The notes under the pieces: model-generated
What the model was told of the DNA's origin: nothing
Databases searched by the model: none
What the model saw: only the letters and a program-made list of their open reading frames with translations
In this document: positions 1-7,236 of the stretch, one piece after another
Layout: every line of letters starts with the position of its first letter
Numbering within the stretch: position 1 is the first letter of the stretch
Position numbers and translations under genes: made by a program
Assembly (NCBI RefSeq): GCF_043424415.1
Contig: NZ_JBHWOO010000096.1
Coordinates: 1 to 31,168 of the forward strand
Origin: Luteococcus sp043424415
Lineage (GTDB): Bacteria; Actinomycetota; Actinomycetes; Propionibacteriales; Propionibacteriaceae
DNA: 31,168 nt
Direction of reading: 5' to 3'

Positions 1-4
1 GTCT

Positions 5-49
5 CCCCGATCATTCGGGGGCCACGGGCCCTTTCAGGTGTGCCCGTGG
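5..49. terminator. Tandem hairpins, possible bidirectional terminator
   Basis: Two adjacent perfect inverted repeats are visible: CCCCGA/TCGGGG (5-20, 4-nt loop) and CCACGGGC/GCCCGTGG (22-49). They may terminate a gene to the left of the window, or the minus-strand prepilin peptidase transcript that ends at 263. Neither stem is followed by a clear T run, so termination is inferred. I see no convincing gene between 50 and 262. Confidence 0.4.
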
Positions 50-262
50 TGGCGAGTCCGCGAGCTCCCGTGGTTGCCCTTCCAGGGCTGTTCACCGACC
101 AGGGGTACCAGCCGGCCTGGTCTGCCGCTGAGCCATCCACAGACCTGCAGGCAGCATCGACGCACGCCAGCAACGCGCTGGGAGGAGCCCTTGGTGGTCG
201 TGGGCGCAGTGTCGAAGGACCACACAGCTGGCCCGGGCAGTCAGTCGGGCTCTCCAGGGGTC

Positions 263-955
263 TCAGGTGGCCAGGAAGGCCAGCCATATGCCCGACCACA
301 GCGCCGGGCCGTAGGGGATCGTCGTCCCCATGGGATGAGGCCTTCGTCGCCGGAGCAGTGCGACGACGATCGAGGCGACGGCGCCCACCGTTGTGCCGGC
401 CAGCAGGGTGGCGCCGACCAGTGTCCACGAGTCCAGGGCGGCGCCAGCTGACAGCATTCCGACCAGGCGGACGTCCCCGAAGCCAAGGGCGCCCGTCAGA
501 CGCCAGCACGTCCAGAAGAACAAGGTGGTGACGGCCGCAGCGAGGGTGGAGCGAAGGCCCACAGTCCACGCGTCGCGGGGCGTGGCCAGCAGACAACAGG
601 CCAGGGCCGCTGCGGACAGCACCCAGCACCACCGGGTCGCTCGGAGGGGGAGCCACGTGGTGTACAGGTCGCAGGTGACCAACGCACACACGGGGCCCGC
701 CAGGACCAACAGCAAAGGCCACTGCGAGCGAGCCTGTTCCACTGCCAGGAGTGCGCTGCCGGCGGAGAGCAGCAACACGACGCACACCGGCCCCTTGGCC
801 GCCAGGCTCGCATAGGGGCGCTTGGTCCAGCCCTCCTGCACCGCGTCCTCCGGCTCGGGCAAGCGGGCGATGACGACGATCAGGAAGAGGCACGCGGCAG
901 CACAGGTGAGCAGCACCGCCACCAACGCGGTGGCGGAAGGAGCGGCCCCCGTCAT
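263..955 (-). CDS. Prepilin peptidase, A24 (type IV leader peptidase) family
   Basis: Integral-membrane aspartic protease expected to cleave the leader of type IV prepilins or Tad/Flp-type pilins at the cytoplasmic face. The 230-residue protein is almost entirely hydrophobic helices. Both expected catalytic aspartates are present: Asp96 in CDLYTTWLP and Asp161 in the family signature GFGDVRL. The N-terminal methyltransferase domain of long PilD proteins is absent, which is normal for short actinobacterial versions. The ATG overlaps the stop of the upstream gene as ATGA, so the two are translationally coupled. No pilin or secretion ATPase gene is in the window, so the substrate is unknown. Family call is firm; the pathway is inferred. 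Confidence 0.85.
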   Translation of the reverse strand: MTGAAPSATALVAVLLTCAAACLFLIVVIARLPEPEDAVQEGWTKRPYASLAAKGPVCVVLLLSAGSALLAVEQARSQWPLLLVLAGPVCALVTCDLYTTWLPLRATRWCWVLSAAALACCLLATPRDAWTVGLRSTLAAAVTTLFFWTCWRLTGALGFGDVRLVGMLSAGAALDSWTLVGATLLAGTTVGAVASIVVALLRRRRPHPMGTTIPYGPALWSGIWLAFLAT

Positions 956-1524
956 GCCGCCTCGAGGATACGGCTCGGCGGGCTCAAGTCATCCCTCACC
1001 GGGCCCACACTAGACTCCTGCAGCTCGTTCTCCAGGATGAGCAGCAGCCGTGCGGTGAGTTCGCTGCACTCGCTGGTGGAGGCCCGGGACAACAGGTCCA
1101 GCTCGCGCCGTGCCACCCCCGTGCGTCGGGCGACCTCCAGACGGGAACACTGGCGCTCGAGGCGACGAAGACGGCGACGGGCGGTGGCCGCGGGCACCCG
1201 GCGACGACGCAAGCAGCGAACCGAGCGCGCGGAGAGCAAGCAGATGCGCTGGCCATCGATCTGACGAAGGCGGTGGCGCGGGGGAGGGGGATCACTCACC
1301 AGACGGGCTGCCACCCGGGTCGGCACACGGGCCAGCCCGGCCACCATCTGCCAAGGCAGCCCGGTCGCGTCCACCAGCATGCGAAAGCTGGTCCGGAAGG
1401 GCGCAGCCGGTACCCACCGCTCGTCTGCGGGGATGGTCCCGGAATACCTGCCCTGCCGGACCCGCGTCCCCACTGGGACATCGGGACGGGTACGGGTCGG
1501 TAGGGAGGCGAGTACGCCGGACAT
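952..1524 (-). CDS. Small Arg-rich protein with two HTH-like segments, unknown function
   Basis: I do not recognise a named family. The predicted 190-residue protein is strongly basic. It has two segments that look like helix-turn-helix units: around residues 45-75 (VDATGLPWQMVAGLARV) and around 135-160 (RLEVARRTGVARRELDLL), the second followed by a leucine-rich helix. DNA binding is therefore plausible but unproven. The start at 1524 is chosen because AGGAGA lies 5-6 nt upstream; a longer in-frame reading exists but lacks such a site. The gene ends in an ATGA overlap with the prepilin peptidase, so the pair forms one transcript. A role in controlling or accompanying pilin processing is only a context guess. 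Confidence 0.65.
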   Translation of the reverse strand: MSGVLASLPTRTRPDVPVGTRVRQGRYSGTIPADERWVPAAPFRTSFRMLVDATGLPWQMVAGLARVPTRVAARLVSDPPPPRHRLRQIDGQRICLLSARSVRCLRRRRVPAATARRRLRRLERQCSRLEVARRTGVARRELDLLSRASTSECSELTARLLLILENELQESSVGPVRDDLSPPSRILEAA

Positions 1525-1688
1525 GGTGTCTCCTGTGGTGATCACGGTGGGTGCGCCTTGCTCCCACGTCGCCAGCCTTCCGAGCGCGTGGCCGCGAGCG
1601 CCACCTGCGTCAACACCAGGACAACAGGTGGACAACACCGGCCCTGGTCCCCCCGTCCGGTGCGGGTGCAGTGGACGGGGACGCCAGA

Positions 1689-1716
1689 AGGGCCCACGCC
1701 ATGTGGCGTGGACCCT
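1689..1716 (-). terminator. Strong hairpin downstream of the sunset-domain gene
   Basis: Arms 1689-1701 and 1704-1716 are complementary at 12 of 13 positions, the exception being a possible G-U pair. The hairpin lies 45 bp past the stop at 1762 and before the upstream region of the next minus-strand operon. Read on the minus strand it is followed by only a short T-containing stretch, so efficiency is uncertain. Confidence 0.6.
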
Positions 1717-1761
1717 CCTGGTCAGGACCTGTCGGACGGCACGCGGTGTGCCGGTCCCGGA

Positions 1762-2772
1762 TCAGCGCTGCGCGCGAGTGAAGCCAGCCTTCTCGGCATC
1801 CTCGGTGCTGCGGAACCAGACATCGGCGATGGTGCGCTCATAGCCGGCCGAATCGCTGGTGTGGTACTTCATGGAACGCTCGTTGCCCTTGACGGCGTAG
1901 TCGGCCGGGGGCTCGTCGCCCACATAGGAGCCCTCGCCGTACTCATTGAGCACGTTGAGGCTCTCGGCGACGTGCTCCGAAGTGGCCGGGCCACCCTCAG
2001 CGCCCATGCGCTCCTCCGGTGAGGGCTCGGTGACGGCGAGCGCGCCGTCGGCGGGCTCGGTCTCGGCGCGGTCCAGGGTGGCGTCCTCGCTGGTGGCGGC
2101 GACCCACGTGGCTGAAGCCGGGGACGCTTCGGTGGGGACCGTCTGGTCGCTCTCGTCGGCGCGGTAGGCGTCGCTGGGCTGGTGGGCGGTCCAGGCATCG
2201 TCCTTGGTGGCCAGGAACTGGCGCACGGCCACGCCCACGGCGGCGATCACGGTGCCGACGGCGGCCACCTTGGCGACCGACCCGGCGACATTGCGCTTCT
2301 TCTTCTCAGGAAGCTCCAGGTCACCGCGCAGGGCAGCAACGGCAGCATGGCTGCGCTTGTTCGCCTCGCTGACGGCCGGGTGGTTCTCGGCCTGGTGGAG
2401 CAGCTCGACGAGCTGGGGGACCAGGTCCTCCTGCACCTTGGAGCGAGCCTGCTCCACGGCGGGCTGCACCTTGTCGGCAGCGGCCTCGAGGTGGGGCTCC
2501 AGCTGCTTGCGGGCCTTGTTGGCGCCAACGACCGCGGTGGCGGCCAGCGGGGCCACCTTCACCTTCGCGGCATCGGTGGCCGGGCTGAGCTTGTCCTTGG
2601 CCTGCTCCGCGTAGGGCGCGAGCTGTTCACGGGCGGACTCGGTCTTCTCGGATGCCGTGCTGAGCAGGGGGGCCAGCGCCTCCAGGGCCTGCTCGAGAAT
2701 TTCGGTTCCACGCTCAACGGCCGTGTGAGTGGTCTCTGCGGCGGTGTCGCGCACGTCCTTCTTCCGGGACAC
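1762..2772 (-). CDS. Coiled-coil membrane-anchored protein with C-terminal sunset-type domain
   Basis: 336 residues. The first half is a long Ala/Glu/Lys/Gln-rich, apolipoprotein- or LEA-like amphipathic helical region (about residues 5-165). One probable membrane helix follows (VAKVAAVGTVIAAVGVAV, about 180-200). Next comes an acidic, disordered linker and a conserved C-terminal module containing AVKGNERSMKYHT, YERTIADVWF and EDAEKAGF. From memory this module is what annotation pipelines call a sunset domain, found in actinobacterial proteins including some L17 C-termini; its biochemical role is not established. GTG at 2772 is preferred because GGAGG lies 5 nt upstream; the ATG at 2829 has no such site. 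Function unknown; perhaps an envelope- or nucleoid-associated scaffold. Confidence 0.7.
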   Translation of the reverse strand: MSRKKDVRDTAAETTHTAVERGTEILEQALEALAPLLSTASEKTESAREQLAPYAEQAKDKLSPATDAAKVKVAPLAATAVVGANKARKQLEPHLEAAADKVQPAVEQARSKVQEDLVPQLVELLHQAENHPAVSEANKRSHAAVAALRGDLELPEKKKRNVAGSVAKVAAVGTVIAAVGVAVRQFLATKDDAWTAHQPSDAYRADESDQTVPTEASPASATWVAATSEDATLDRAETEPADGALAVTEPSPEERMGAEGGPATSEHVAESLNVLNEYGEGSYVGDEPPADYAVKGNERSMKYHTSDSAGYERTIADVWFRSTEDAEKAGFTRAQR

Positions 2773-2815
2773 GTTTCCTCCGATCGTTTGGGAGCTCGTG
2801 GTCGAGCACCCCTTC

Positions 2816-2821
2816 ACGCTA
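2816..2821 (-). promoter_or_regulatory. -10 box (TAGCGT) for the sunset-domain gene
   Basis: TAGCGT on the minus strand matches the TANNNT form seen throughout the window and lies about 44 nt upstream of the GTG at 2772. A TGTTGC about 17 bp further upstream could be the -35. Unlike many neighbours, this gene would have a leader with a Shine-Dalgarno site. Confidence 0.45.
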
Positions 2822-2908
2822 GCCAACAAGGGGGTTTGGCAACAGCCCAGCCAGCCCGTCTACCCGCAGAGCGAACAGCAACGGCCCCGGGCGGCAGGTC
2901 CGGGCGGC

Positions 2909-2914
2909 TAGGCT
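2909..2914 (+). promoter_or_regulatory. -10 box (TAGGCT) of the cyclophilin transcript
   Basis: TAGGCT ends 6 nt before a GTG at 2921. This is the spacing at which transcription would begin on or next to that GTG, giving a leaderless mRNA. The same hexamer at the same spacing precedes aroG, the prenyl synthase gene and the mini-ORF at 8947. Confidence 0.6.
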
Positions 2915-2920
2915 TTCGTG

Positions 2921-2983
2921 GTGAAGGGCACGGGCCTGCGCCCCCGCGTCGCGGCTCGCGCCTCCCTGACACGAGAGGAATGA
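2921..2983 (+). CDS. Putative leaderless 20-codon mini-ORF upstream of ppiA
   Basis: GTG at the predicted transcription start opens a 20-codon frame beginning VKGTGLRPRV and ending LTREE. Its TGA (2981-2983) overlaps an ATG (2980) and stops 2 nt before the GTG start of the cyclophilin gene. The last codons, GAG GAA, form the Shine-Dalgarno of the next gene. Reading this peptide would therefore deliver ribosomes to the cyclophilin start. The geometry is seen directly; translation and any regulatory role are inferred. The peptide is basic with no recognisable domain. Confidence 0.4.
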   Translation: MKGTGLRPRVAARASLTREE

Positions 2984-2985
2984 CT

Positions 2986-3498
2986 GTGGCAAGCACGGCA
3001 ACCCTGCACACCAACCACGGCGACATCGTCATCGAGCTCTTCGCCGACCAGGCGCCCAAGACCGTCGAGAACTTCGTCGGCCTGGCCGATGGAACCAAGG
3101 ACTACATCGACCCCAAGAGCGGTGACACCACCAAGGGCAAGTTCTACGACGGCCTCGGCTTCCACCGAGTCATCGACGGCTTCATGATCCAGGGCGGCTG
3201 TCCTCTGGGCACCGGCACCGGCGGCCCCGGCTACCAGTTCGGTGACGAGTTCCACCCGGAGCTCTCCTTCAACCGCCCCTACCTGCTGGCCATGGCCAAT
3301 GCGGGCCCCGGCACCAACGGGTCGCAGTTCTTCATCACCGTCGCCCCGACCCCGCACCTGAACCGTCGCCACACCATCTTCGGTGAGGTGAGCGACGAGG
3401 CCAGCAAGAAGGTTGTCGACGAGATCGCCCAGGTCCCCACCGGCCGCATGGACCGTCCGGTCGAGCCGGTCGTCATCGAGTCGGTCGAGATCGCCTGA
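2986..3498 (+). CDS. ppiA: Peptidyl-prolyl cis-trans isomerase, cyclophilin type
   Basis: Catalyses cis-trans isomerisation of Xaa-Pro bonds, probably in the cytoplasm since no signal peptide is seen. The 170-residue protein is a single cyclophilin domain. Signature blocks are in order: FHRVIDGFMIQGG with the catalytic Arg, GPGTNGSQFFITV, and NRRHTIFGEV. The layout closely matches the mycobacterial PpiA type, including TLHTNHGDI at the N-terminus and PVVIESVEI at the C-terminus. GTG at 2986 is preferred because GAGAGGA ends 6 nt upstream; ATG at 2980 is in frame but abuts that site. It is downstream of a leaderless mini-ORF and followed by a strong hairpin, so it is probably transcribed alone. 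Confidence 0.93.
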   Translation: MASTATLHTNHGDIVIELFADQAPKTVENFVGLADGTKDYIDPKSGDTTKGKFYDGLGFHRVIDGFMIQGGCPLGTGTGGPGYQFGDEFHPELSFNRPYLLAMANAGPGTNGSQFFITVAPTPHLNRRHTIFGEVSDEASKKVVDEIAQVPTGRMDRPVEPVVIESVEIA

Positions 3499-3519
3499 CC
3501 CAGGCTCCCACCACGCCAG

Positions 3520-3549
3520 ACGGGCCGTCCCCTGCAGGGGGCGGCCCGT
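3520..3549 (+). terminator. Terminator hairpin after ppiA
   Basis: Arms 3520-3532 and 3537-3549 pair over 13 bp with one possible G-U and a TGCA loop. The hairpin sits 21 bp after the cyclophilin stop. There is no T run, which is common for terminators in high-GC actinobacteria. Confidence 0.75.
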
Positions 3550-3573
3550 CGGCATGTCGCCCCGGCGCGCCAC

Positions 3574-3579
3574 TAGGAT
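3574..3579 (+). promoter_or_regulatory. -10 box (TAGGAT) giving a leaderless Lrp-type mRNA
   Basis: TAGGAT is followed by 6 nt and then the ATG at 3586, with no Shine-Dalgarno site between. This is the arrangement expected for leaderless transcription. Confidence 0.65.
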
Positions 3580-3585
3580 CGGACA

Positions 3586-3861
3586 ATGATCACCGCAATC
3601 TCCTTCGTCAAGGCAGAGGTCTCCCGCATCCCCGAGGTCGCCGAGCAGATCGCATCCCTCGACGGCGTCAGCGAGGTCTACTCAGTCACCGGTGCCATCG
3701 ACCTGATCGTGATGGTTCGCGTGCGCGACAACGATGCCGTCGCCGAGGTCGTCGCCGACCACCTGAACAAGGTCCCCGGGGTGCTGGAGACCGAGACCCA
3801 CATCGCCTTCCGCGCCTTCTCCAACCACGACCTCGAGGCCACCTTCTCCCTGGGCAACTGA
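3586..3861 (+). CDS. Stand-alone Lrp/AsnC ligand-binding (RAM) domain protein
   Basis: 91 residues covering only the alpha/beta ligand-binding and oligomerisation domain of Lrp/AsnC regulators, without the DNA-binding HTH. Family-typical features are the opening MITAISFVKAE, the IASLDGVSEVYSVTGAIDLIVMV core and the RVRDNDAVAEVV helix. Such proteins bind small effectors, often amino acids, and may form mixed oligomers with full-length Lrp proteins; the ligand here is not known. The gene is leaderless (see the -10 box) and its last 180 bp are also the predicted 3' end of the convergent exonuclease gene on the other strand. Confidence 0.88.
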   Translation: MITAISFVKAEVSRIPEVAEQIASLDGVSEVYSVTGAIDLIVMVRVRDNDAVAEVVADHLNKVPGVLETETHIAFRAFSNHDLEATFSLGN

Positions 3862-5589
3862 GCCCGTCTGGTCCCGGCCGAGCAGCAGGCGCGCCAGCTG
3901 GCCCTCGGCCAGCCCCACGTTCACCGGCCAGCTCCATTCGCCGTCGAGGTCCATCAGGCGCACCCCGGGACGCTCCAGCCATGCGGCCAGCAACTCACAC
4001 TCCTCGACGGTGGCCGCGGGCATTCCCTCGCGCGGAGGCAGCACCGTCTCGGCGCGCGCCACCGCCTCACGCGCCACCCGCTGGGGCACCTCGCCGGGCA
4101 GGCTGACCACGGCCGCCGCCAGCCGGCCGTGGCGCATGACGTGGATCTGCCAGCCTCCCTCGTCGCGGGGCAGCGCCGCCACGATCTGGGCACAGCGGGC
4201 CACCGCAGCCATGCGTTGCCCGCGCAAGGTGACCCGGGCATAGCCCTGCATCCGCTCGGAGAGCACCTGTGCCTCCTCGAAACGCTGCTGTTCCACCAGG
4301 CGGGCCATGCGTTGGCTGGTGCGCCCGAGCACCGGACGGACGTCGCGGCTGATCGCCACCCTCACCTGCTCCACGACCTCGGGATAGTCCTGCGCACCCC
4401 GGCCGAGCTCGCAGGGGGCCAGGCAGCGCGCCATCTCGGCAAGGGCGCAGGAGGCCGTGGGCCGGGTGGTCGAGAGTCGCTGGGTGCACTGGCGGATCGG
4501 GTAGGCGTCGTAGAGCGCCAACATCGCGGACTCGGCCGACTGGCGGTTGTGGAAGGGTCCCCAGTAGTCGCACTGGTCGGCGAGCACCTGGCGCACCACC
4601 GAGAGCCGAGGGAAGGCCTCACGGGTCAACTTCACCCACACGAGCTTGTCCTGGTTGCGGGAGCGGCGGTTGTAGCGCGGACGGTGGGCACGGATCAGTC
4701 GGAGTTCACGCACCTCCGCCTCCAGCTCGGTGGCGCACGGATGGGCCTCGACGCCGGTGGCGACCCGGACCATCTCCTCGATGCGACCCCGCTTCTCGGC
4801 TGCGGTGAAATAGCTGCGCACCCGGGTGCGGATGTTCTTCGACTTGCCCACGTAGAGCACCTCCCGCCGCGTCCCCGTTGACTCCTGGTGGTCGGCATGG
4901 AAGCAGTAGACGCCCGGACCGGTGGGCAGCTCCTTGGCCCAGACCCGCTTGGCCCGTCGCTGTGGAGAGACCTTGTGCGTGAACTCCACCAGGTCCTCGA
5001 GGGTGTCCACGCCCAGGCTGCCGACCCTCTCGAGCAGGGCATGCAGCACGTCGACGGTGGCCCGGGCATCGGACAGTGCGCGGTGGTTGGGCACGGTGGT
5101 GGCCCCGAAATGGGCCGACAGGGTCCCCAGCTTGCAGTTGGCGACCTCGTCGCGCAGCAGGACCTGCCGGGCGAGGGCAACGGTGTCGACCACGACGGGG
5201 CCGGGCCACGGAGTGTCGAGCTGGACGCAGGCGCGCTTGAGGAAGCCGATGTCGAAGCCGGCATTGTGGGCCACCAGCACCGCACCGCGGGAGAACTCGA
5301 GGAAGCTCGGCATCACCTGTCCGATCGTGGGGGAGTCGGCCACCATCCGGTCGGTGATTCCCGTCAGCACGGCGATGGAGGCGGGGATGTGTGCTCCCGG
5401 ATTGACCAGGGTCTGGAAATCGCCCAGGATCTCGCCGCCGCGCACCTTCACCGCCCCGAACTCGGTGATGGCGCTCTGCTCACCGGTACCAGTGGTCTCC
5501 AGGTCGACCACGACGAAGGTCACCTGTGACAGGTGGGTGCCCAGGTCGTCGAAGCTCGGTTGACTGGCTCGGTAGGCGGCGGGACTCAT
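3682..5589 (-). CDS. DEDD (DnaQ-type) exonuclease fused to UvrC-like GIY-YIG nuclease
   Basis: A 635-residue two-domain DNA-processing protein like actinobacterial Rv2191-type proteins. Residues about 20-190 form a DnaQ-like 3'-5' exonuclease (VVVDLETTGTG with the DxE pair, HNAGFDIGFL, and NHRALSDA carrying the HxxxxD motif). A GIY-YIG domain follows (GPGVYCFHA, VLYVGKSKNI), then UvrC-like sequence including a four-Cys-type region and a UvrB-interaction-like helix (RFEEAQVLSERM). A role in DNA repair or proofreading is inferred from the domains. ATG 5589 is chosen because TAGCGT-N7-ATG predicts a leaderless start. Oddity: the last 59 residues are encoded antisense to the Lrp-domain gene and look low-complexity (Gly/Val/Asp-rich), so the natural end may have moved through loss of a stop codon. 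Confidence 0.85.
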   Translation of the reverse strand: MSPAAYRASQPSFDDLGTHLSQVTFVVVDLETTGTGEQSAITEFGAVKVRGGEILGDFQTLVNPGAHIPASIAVLTGITDRMVADSPTIGQVMPSFLEFSRGAVLVAHNAGFDIGFLKRACVQLDTPWPGPVVVDTVALARQVLLRDEVANCKLGTLSAHFGATTVPNHRALSDARATVDVLHALLERVGSLGVDTLEDLVEFTHKVSPQRRAKRVWAKELPTGPGVYCFHADHQESTGTRREVLYVGKSKNIRTRVRSYFTAAEKRGRIEEMVRVATGVEAHPCATELEAEVRELRLIRAHRPRYNRRSRNQDKLVWVKLTREAFPRLSVVRQVLADQCDYWGPFHNRQSAESAMLALYDAYPIRQCTQRLSTTRPTASCALAEMARCLAPCELGRGAQDYPEVVEQVRVAISRDVRPVLGRTSQRMARLVEQQRFEEAQVLSERMQGYARVTLRGQRMAAVARCAQIVAALPRDEGGWQIHVMRHGRLAAAVVSLPGEVPQRVAREAVARAETVLPPREGMPAATVEECELLAAWLERPGVRLMDLDGEWSWPVNVGLAEGQLARLLLGRDQTGSVAQGEGGLEVVVGEGAEGDVGLGLQHPGDLVQVVGDDLGDGIVVAHANHHDQVDGTGD

Positions 5590-5596
5590 GGGGGAG

Positions 5597-5602
5597 ACGC
5601 TA
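5597..5602 (-). promoter_or_regulatory. -10 box (TAGCGT) giving a leaderless exonuclease mRNA
   Basis: On the minus strand TAGCGT is followed by CTCCCCC and then ATG (5589). The 7-nt spacing and absence of a purine-rich ribosome site decide this start over the upstream in-frame TTG and GTG codons. Confidence 0.6.
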
Positions 5603-5658
5603 TGCACCGGTTCTGACAAAAGCCGCCGGACGACGTGAACAGAACAGGTGTGCGAAAA

Positions 5659-5934
5659 ATGTCAGTGCCGGATGACAGCCTCATGGGCATGGAGAACACG
5701 AGTGACGCACGAGGGTCCGTATTCGACCGGACCGAACAGGAGATCCCGTGCCCGGGTGGGTGGCCGCAGCTGGTGGCCTGGGAGGCGGACTGCATCCTGG
5801 AGCGGGACTGGAACGGCACGCAACCGGACGAACAAGAGCTGCAGGCGGTCCTGGTTCTCGCCGGCGCAGGCCTGCTGGACGGGCTCGGCGGCCGGGCCCC
5901 GGCCAGCGACCGGCCACTGGCGAGCGCCGCCTGA
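5659..5934 (+). CDS. Possible small acidic protein, unknown
   Basis: An open frame of about 91 residues fills the gap between the divergent exonuclease gene and the NlpC/P60 gene. The sequence is acidic and reads like a protein in its middle part (CPGGWPQLVAWEADCIL, DEQELQAVLVLAGAGLLDGL), with two cysteines and two tryptophans, but I recognise no family. Alternative starts are ATG 5683 or 5689 and GTG 5635; none has a convincing Shine-Dalgarno site. Codon usage is less typical at the 5' end than in neighbours. It could be a real small gene or an accidental open frame. Confidence 0.35.
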   Translation: MSVPDDSLMGMENTSDARGSVFDRTEQEIPCPGGWPQLVAWEADCILERDWNGTQPDEQELQAVLVLAGAGLLDGLGGRAPASDRPLASAA

Positions 5935-5975
5935 GGGGGCGACGATGCGGCTTGGCTGAAGACCTGGCGAGGCTT

Positions 5976-6005
5976 TTGGTCGGCGTCTGTGACGCAACCT
6001 AGAAT
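5976..6005 (+). promoter_or_regulatory. Promoter of the NlpC/P60 gene (TTGGTC-18-TAGAAT)
   Basis: TTGGTC (5976-5981) and TAGAAT (6000-6005) are 18 bp apart. Transcription would start near 6012, giving a leader of about 37 nt that carries GGGAGA before the GTG at 6049. Confidence 0.55.
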
Positions 6006-6048
6006 TCGACGCGGTGGCCAGCGCGGCCAGCGCGATGGGAGACAGACG

Positions 6049-7209
6049 GTGGCAAGGTTCACAAAGCTTGGTGCGAGCACGGCAGTGGCCGCGGTGATGG
6101 CAGCCTCGCTGTGGTGCGGCAGCCCCGCGGCACAGGCAGACCCTGATGCCGTCGCGCGCGCTCAGGAACAACTGGCCCGCATCGAGGCGGAGAGTTCCGC
6201 GATCGACGCCCGATACATCGAACTGCAGGAGAAGCTGGACCAGGCCAGCAAGCGGCTGGCTCGTGCCGACAAGGACCTGGCCAGCCAGGACGCCACCGTC
6301 GACGAGTTGAGCAGGAGCCTGGGCCAGTTCGCCGCCGAGCGCTACCAGACCAGCGGGGTCGACATGACCACCCGCCTGCTCACGAGCCAGGACGAGGCGG
6401 ACTTCCTCGGCCAGCTCGCCCAGGTGCAGTCGGTGACCGATCGCGCGAACCAGCGGGTGCAGGAACTGCAGCTGGCCCAGGCGGACCTCGCCGTGAGCCA
6501 GCAGAGCGCCGCCGAGTCCCGCCGCCAGATCGCCGCCGCCAAGTCTGCCCAGGCCAAGGCCTCGCAGGAGTACCACCGCAAGCAGGACGAGGCCCAGAAG
6601 GTCCTCGACAAGCTGACGGCCGAGGAGAAGAAGCGTCTGGCCGAGATCGAGCGCAAGCAAGAGGCCGAGCGGCAGGCCAAGGCCAAGAAGGCCATCGAGG
6701 CCGCCCGGGCTGCCGAACAGGCTCGCACCGCCGAGGCCGACCGTGCTGCCGAGGCGGCTGCCAGCCCGAGCCCCACCGCCATCCCCAGCTCAAGTAGTGG
6801 CGCGGGCACCGGCAGCGAGTCCAGCCCTGAGTCGTCGGCGGGCCCGGCCACCGCCGGCTCGGGACGGGCAGGAACCGCGGTCTCCTTCGCCCTGTCCCAG
6901 GTGGGCAAGAGCTATGTGATGGGAGCCACCGGTCCGGGCGCCTATGACTGCTCAGGGCTGATGCTGCGGGCATGGGAGAAGGCGGGCGTCGGCCTGCCCC
7001 GCACCTCCCAGGCGCAGTTCGGTGCCGGCACATCCATTCCCACCAGCCAGCTGCAGCCCGGCGACCTGGTCTTCTACTATTCGGGGATCAGCCATGTCGG
7101 GATGTACATCGGCAATGGCATGATCGTCCATGCGGCGAATCCACGCAGCGGCGTCAAGGTGGCGCCCGTCGACCAGATGCCCCTGACGGGGGCTCGCCGC
7201 GTCGGTTGA
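6049..7209 (+). CDS. Secreted NlpC/P60 peptidoglycan hydrolase with N-terminal coiled coil
   Basis: A 386-residue exported cell-wall endopeptidase, probably D,L-endopeptidase, of the RipA/RipC type. Residues 1-30 form a signal peptide (basic start, hydrophobic core, AQA cleavage site). Residues about 35-235 form a long coiled coil rich in Ala, Glu, Gln and Lys, typical of an autoregulatory helical domain. A Ser/Pro/Gly-rich linker follows, then the catalytic domain (about 270-386) with the nucleophile Cys in YDCSGL, His in SHVGMYIG and a third polar residue position in VHAANP. GTG 6049 is chosen for GGGAGA upstream and because it gives a proper signal peptide. This is likely the cell-separation hydrolase of the conserved actinobacterial cluster; partner FtsEX-type regulation is only inferred. 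Confidence 0.9.
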   Translation: MARFTKLGASTAVAAVMAASLWCGSPAAQADPDAVARAQEQLARIEAESSAIDARYIELQEKLDQASKRLARADKDLASQDATVDELSRSLGQFAAERYQTSGVDMTTRLLTSQDEADFLGQLAQVQSVTDRANQRVQELQLAQADLAVSQQSAAESRRQIAAAKSAQAKASQEYHRKQDEAQKVLDKLTAEEKKRLAEIERKQEAERQAKAKKAIEAARAAEQARTAEADRAAEAAASPSPTAIPSSSSGAGTGSESSPESSAGPATAGSGRAGTAVSFALSQVGKSYVMGATGPGAYDCSGLMLRAWEKAGVGLPRTSQAQFGAGTSIPTSQLQPGDLVFYYSGISHVGMYIGNGMIVHAANPRSGVKVAPVDQMPLTGARRVG

Positions 7210-7236
7210 GTCCGGCGGTCAGGAGGGAGCGACGGT

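Noticed and set aside
40..531. Plus-strand frames at the left edge
   Set aside because: They are antisense to the prepilin peptidase, with Arg/Pro/Gly-rich shadow composition and no motifs.
2182..2979. Long N-terminal extension in frame with ppiA
   Set aside because: It is antisense to the sunset-domain gene and lacks any family match. A -10 box, mini-ORF and Shine-Dalgarno site place the real start at 2986.
6014..6097. Possible leaderless mini-ORF after TAGAAT before the NlpC/P60 gene
   Set aside because: Spacing is 8 nt and the frame overlaps the signal-peptide coding region instead of ending at the start codon. The Shine-Dalgarno start at 6049 explains expression without it.
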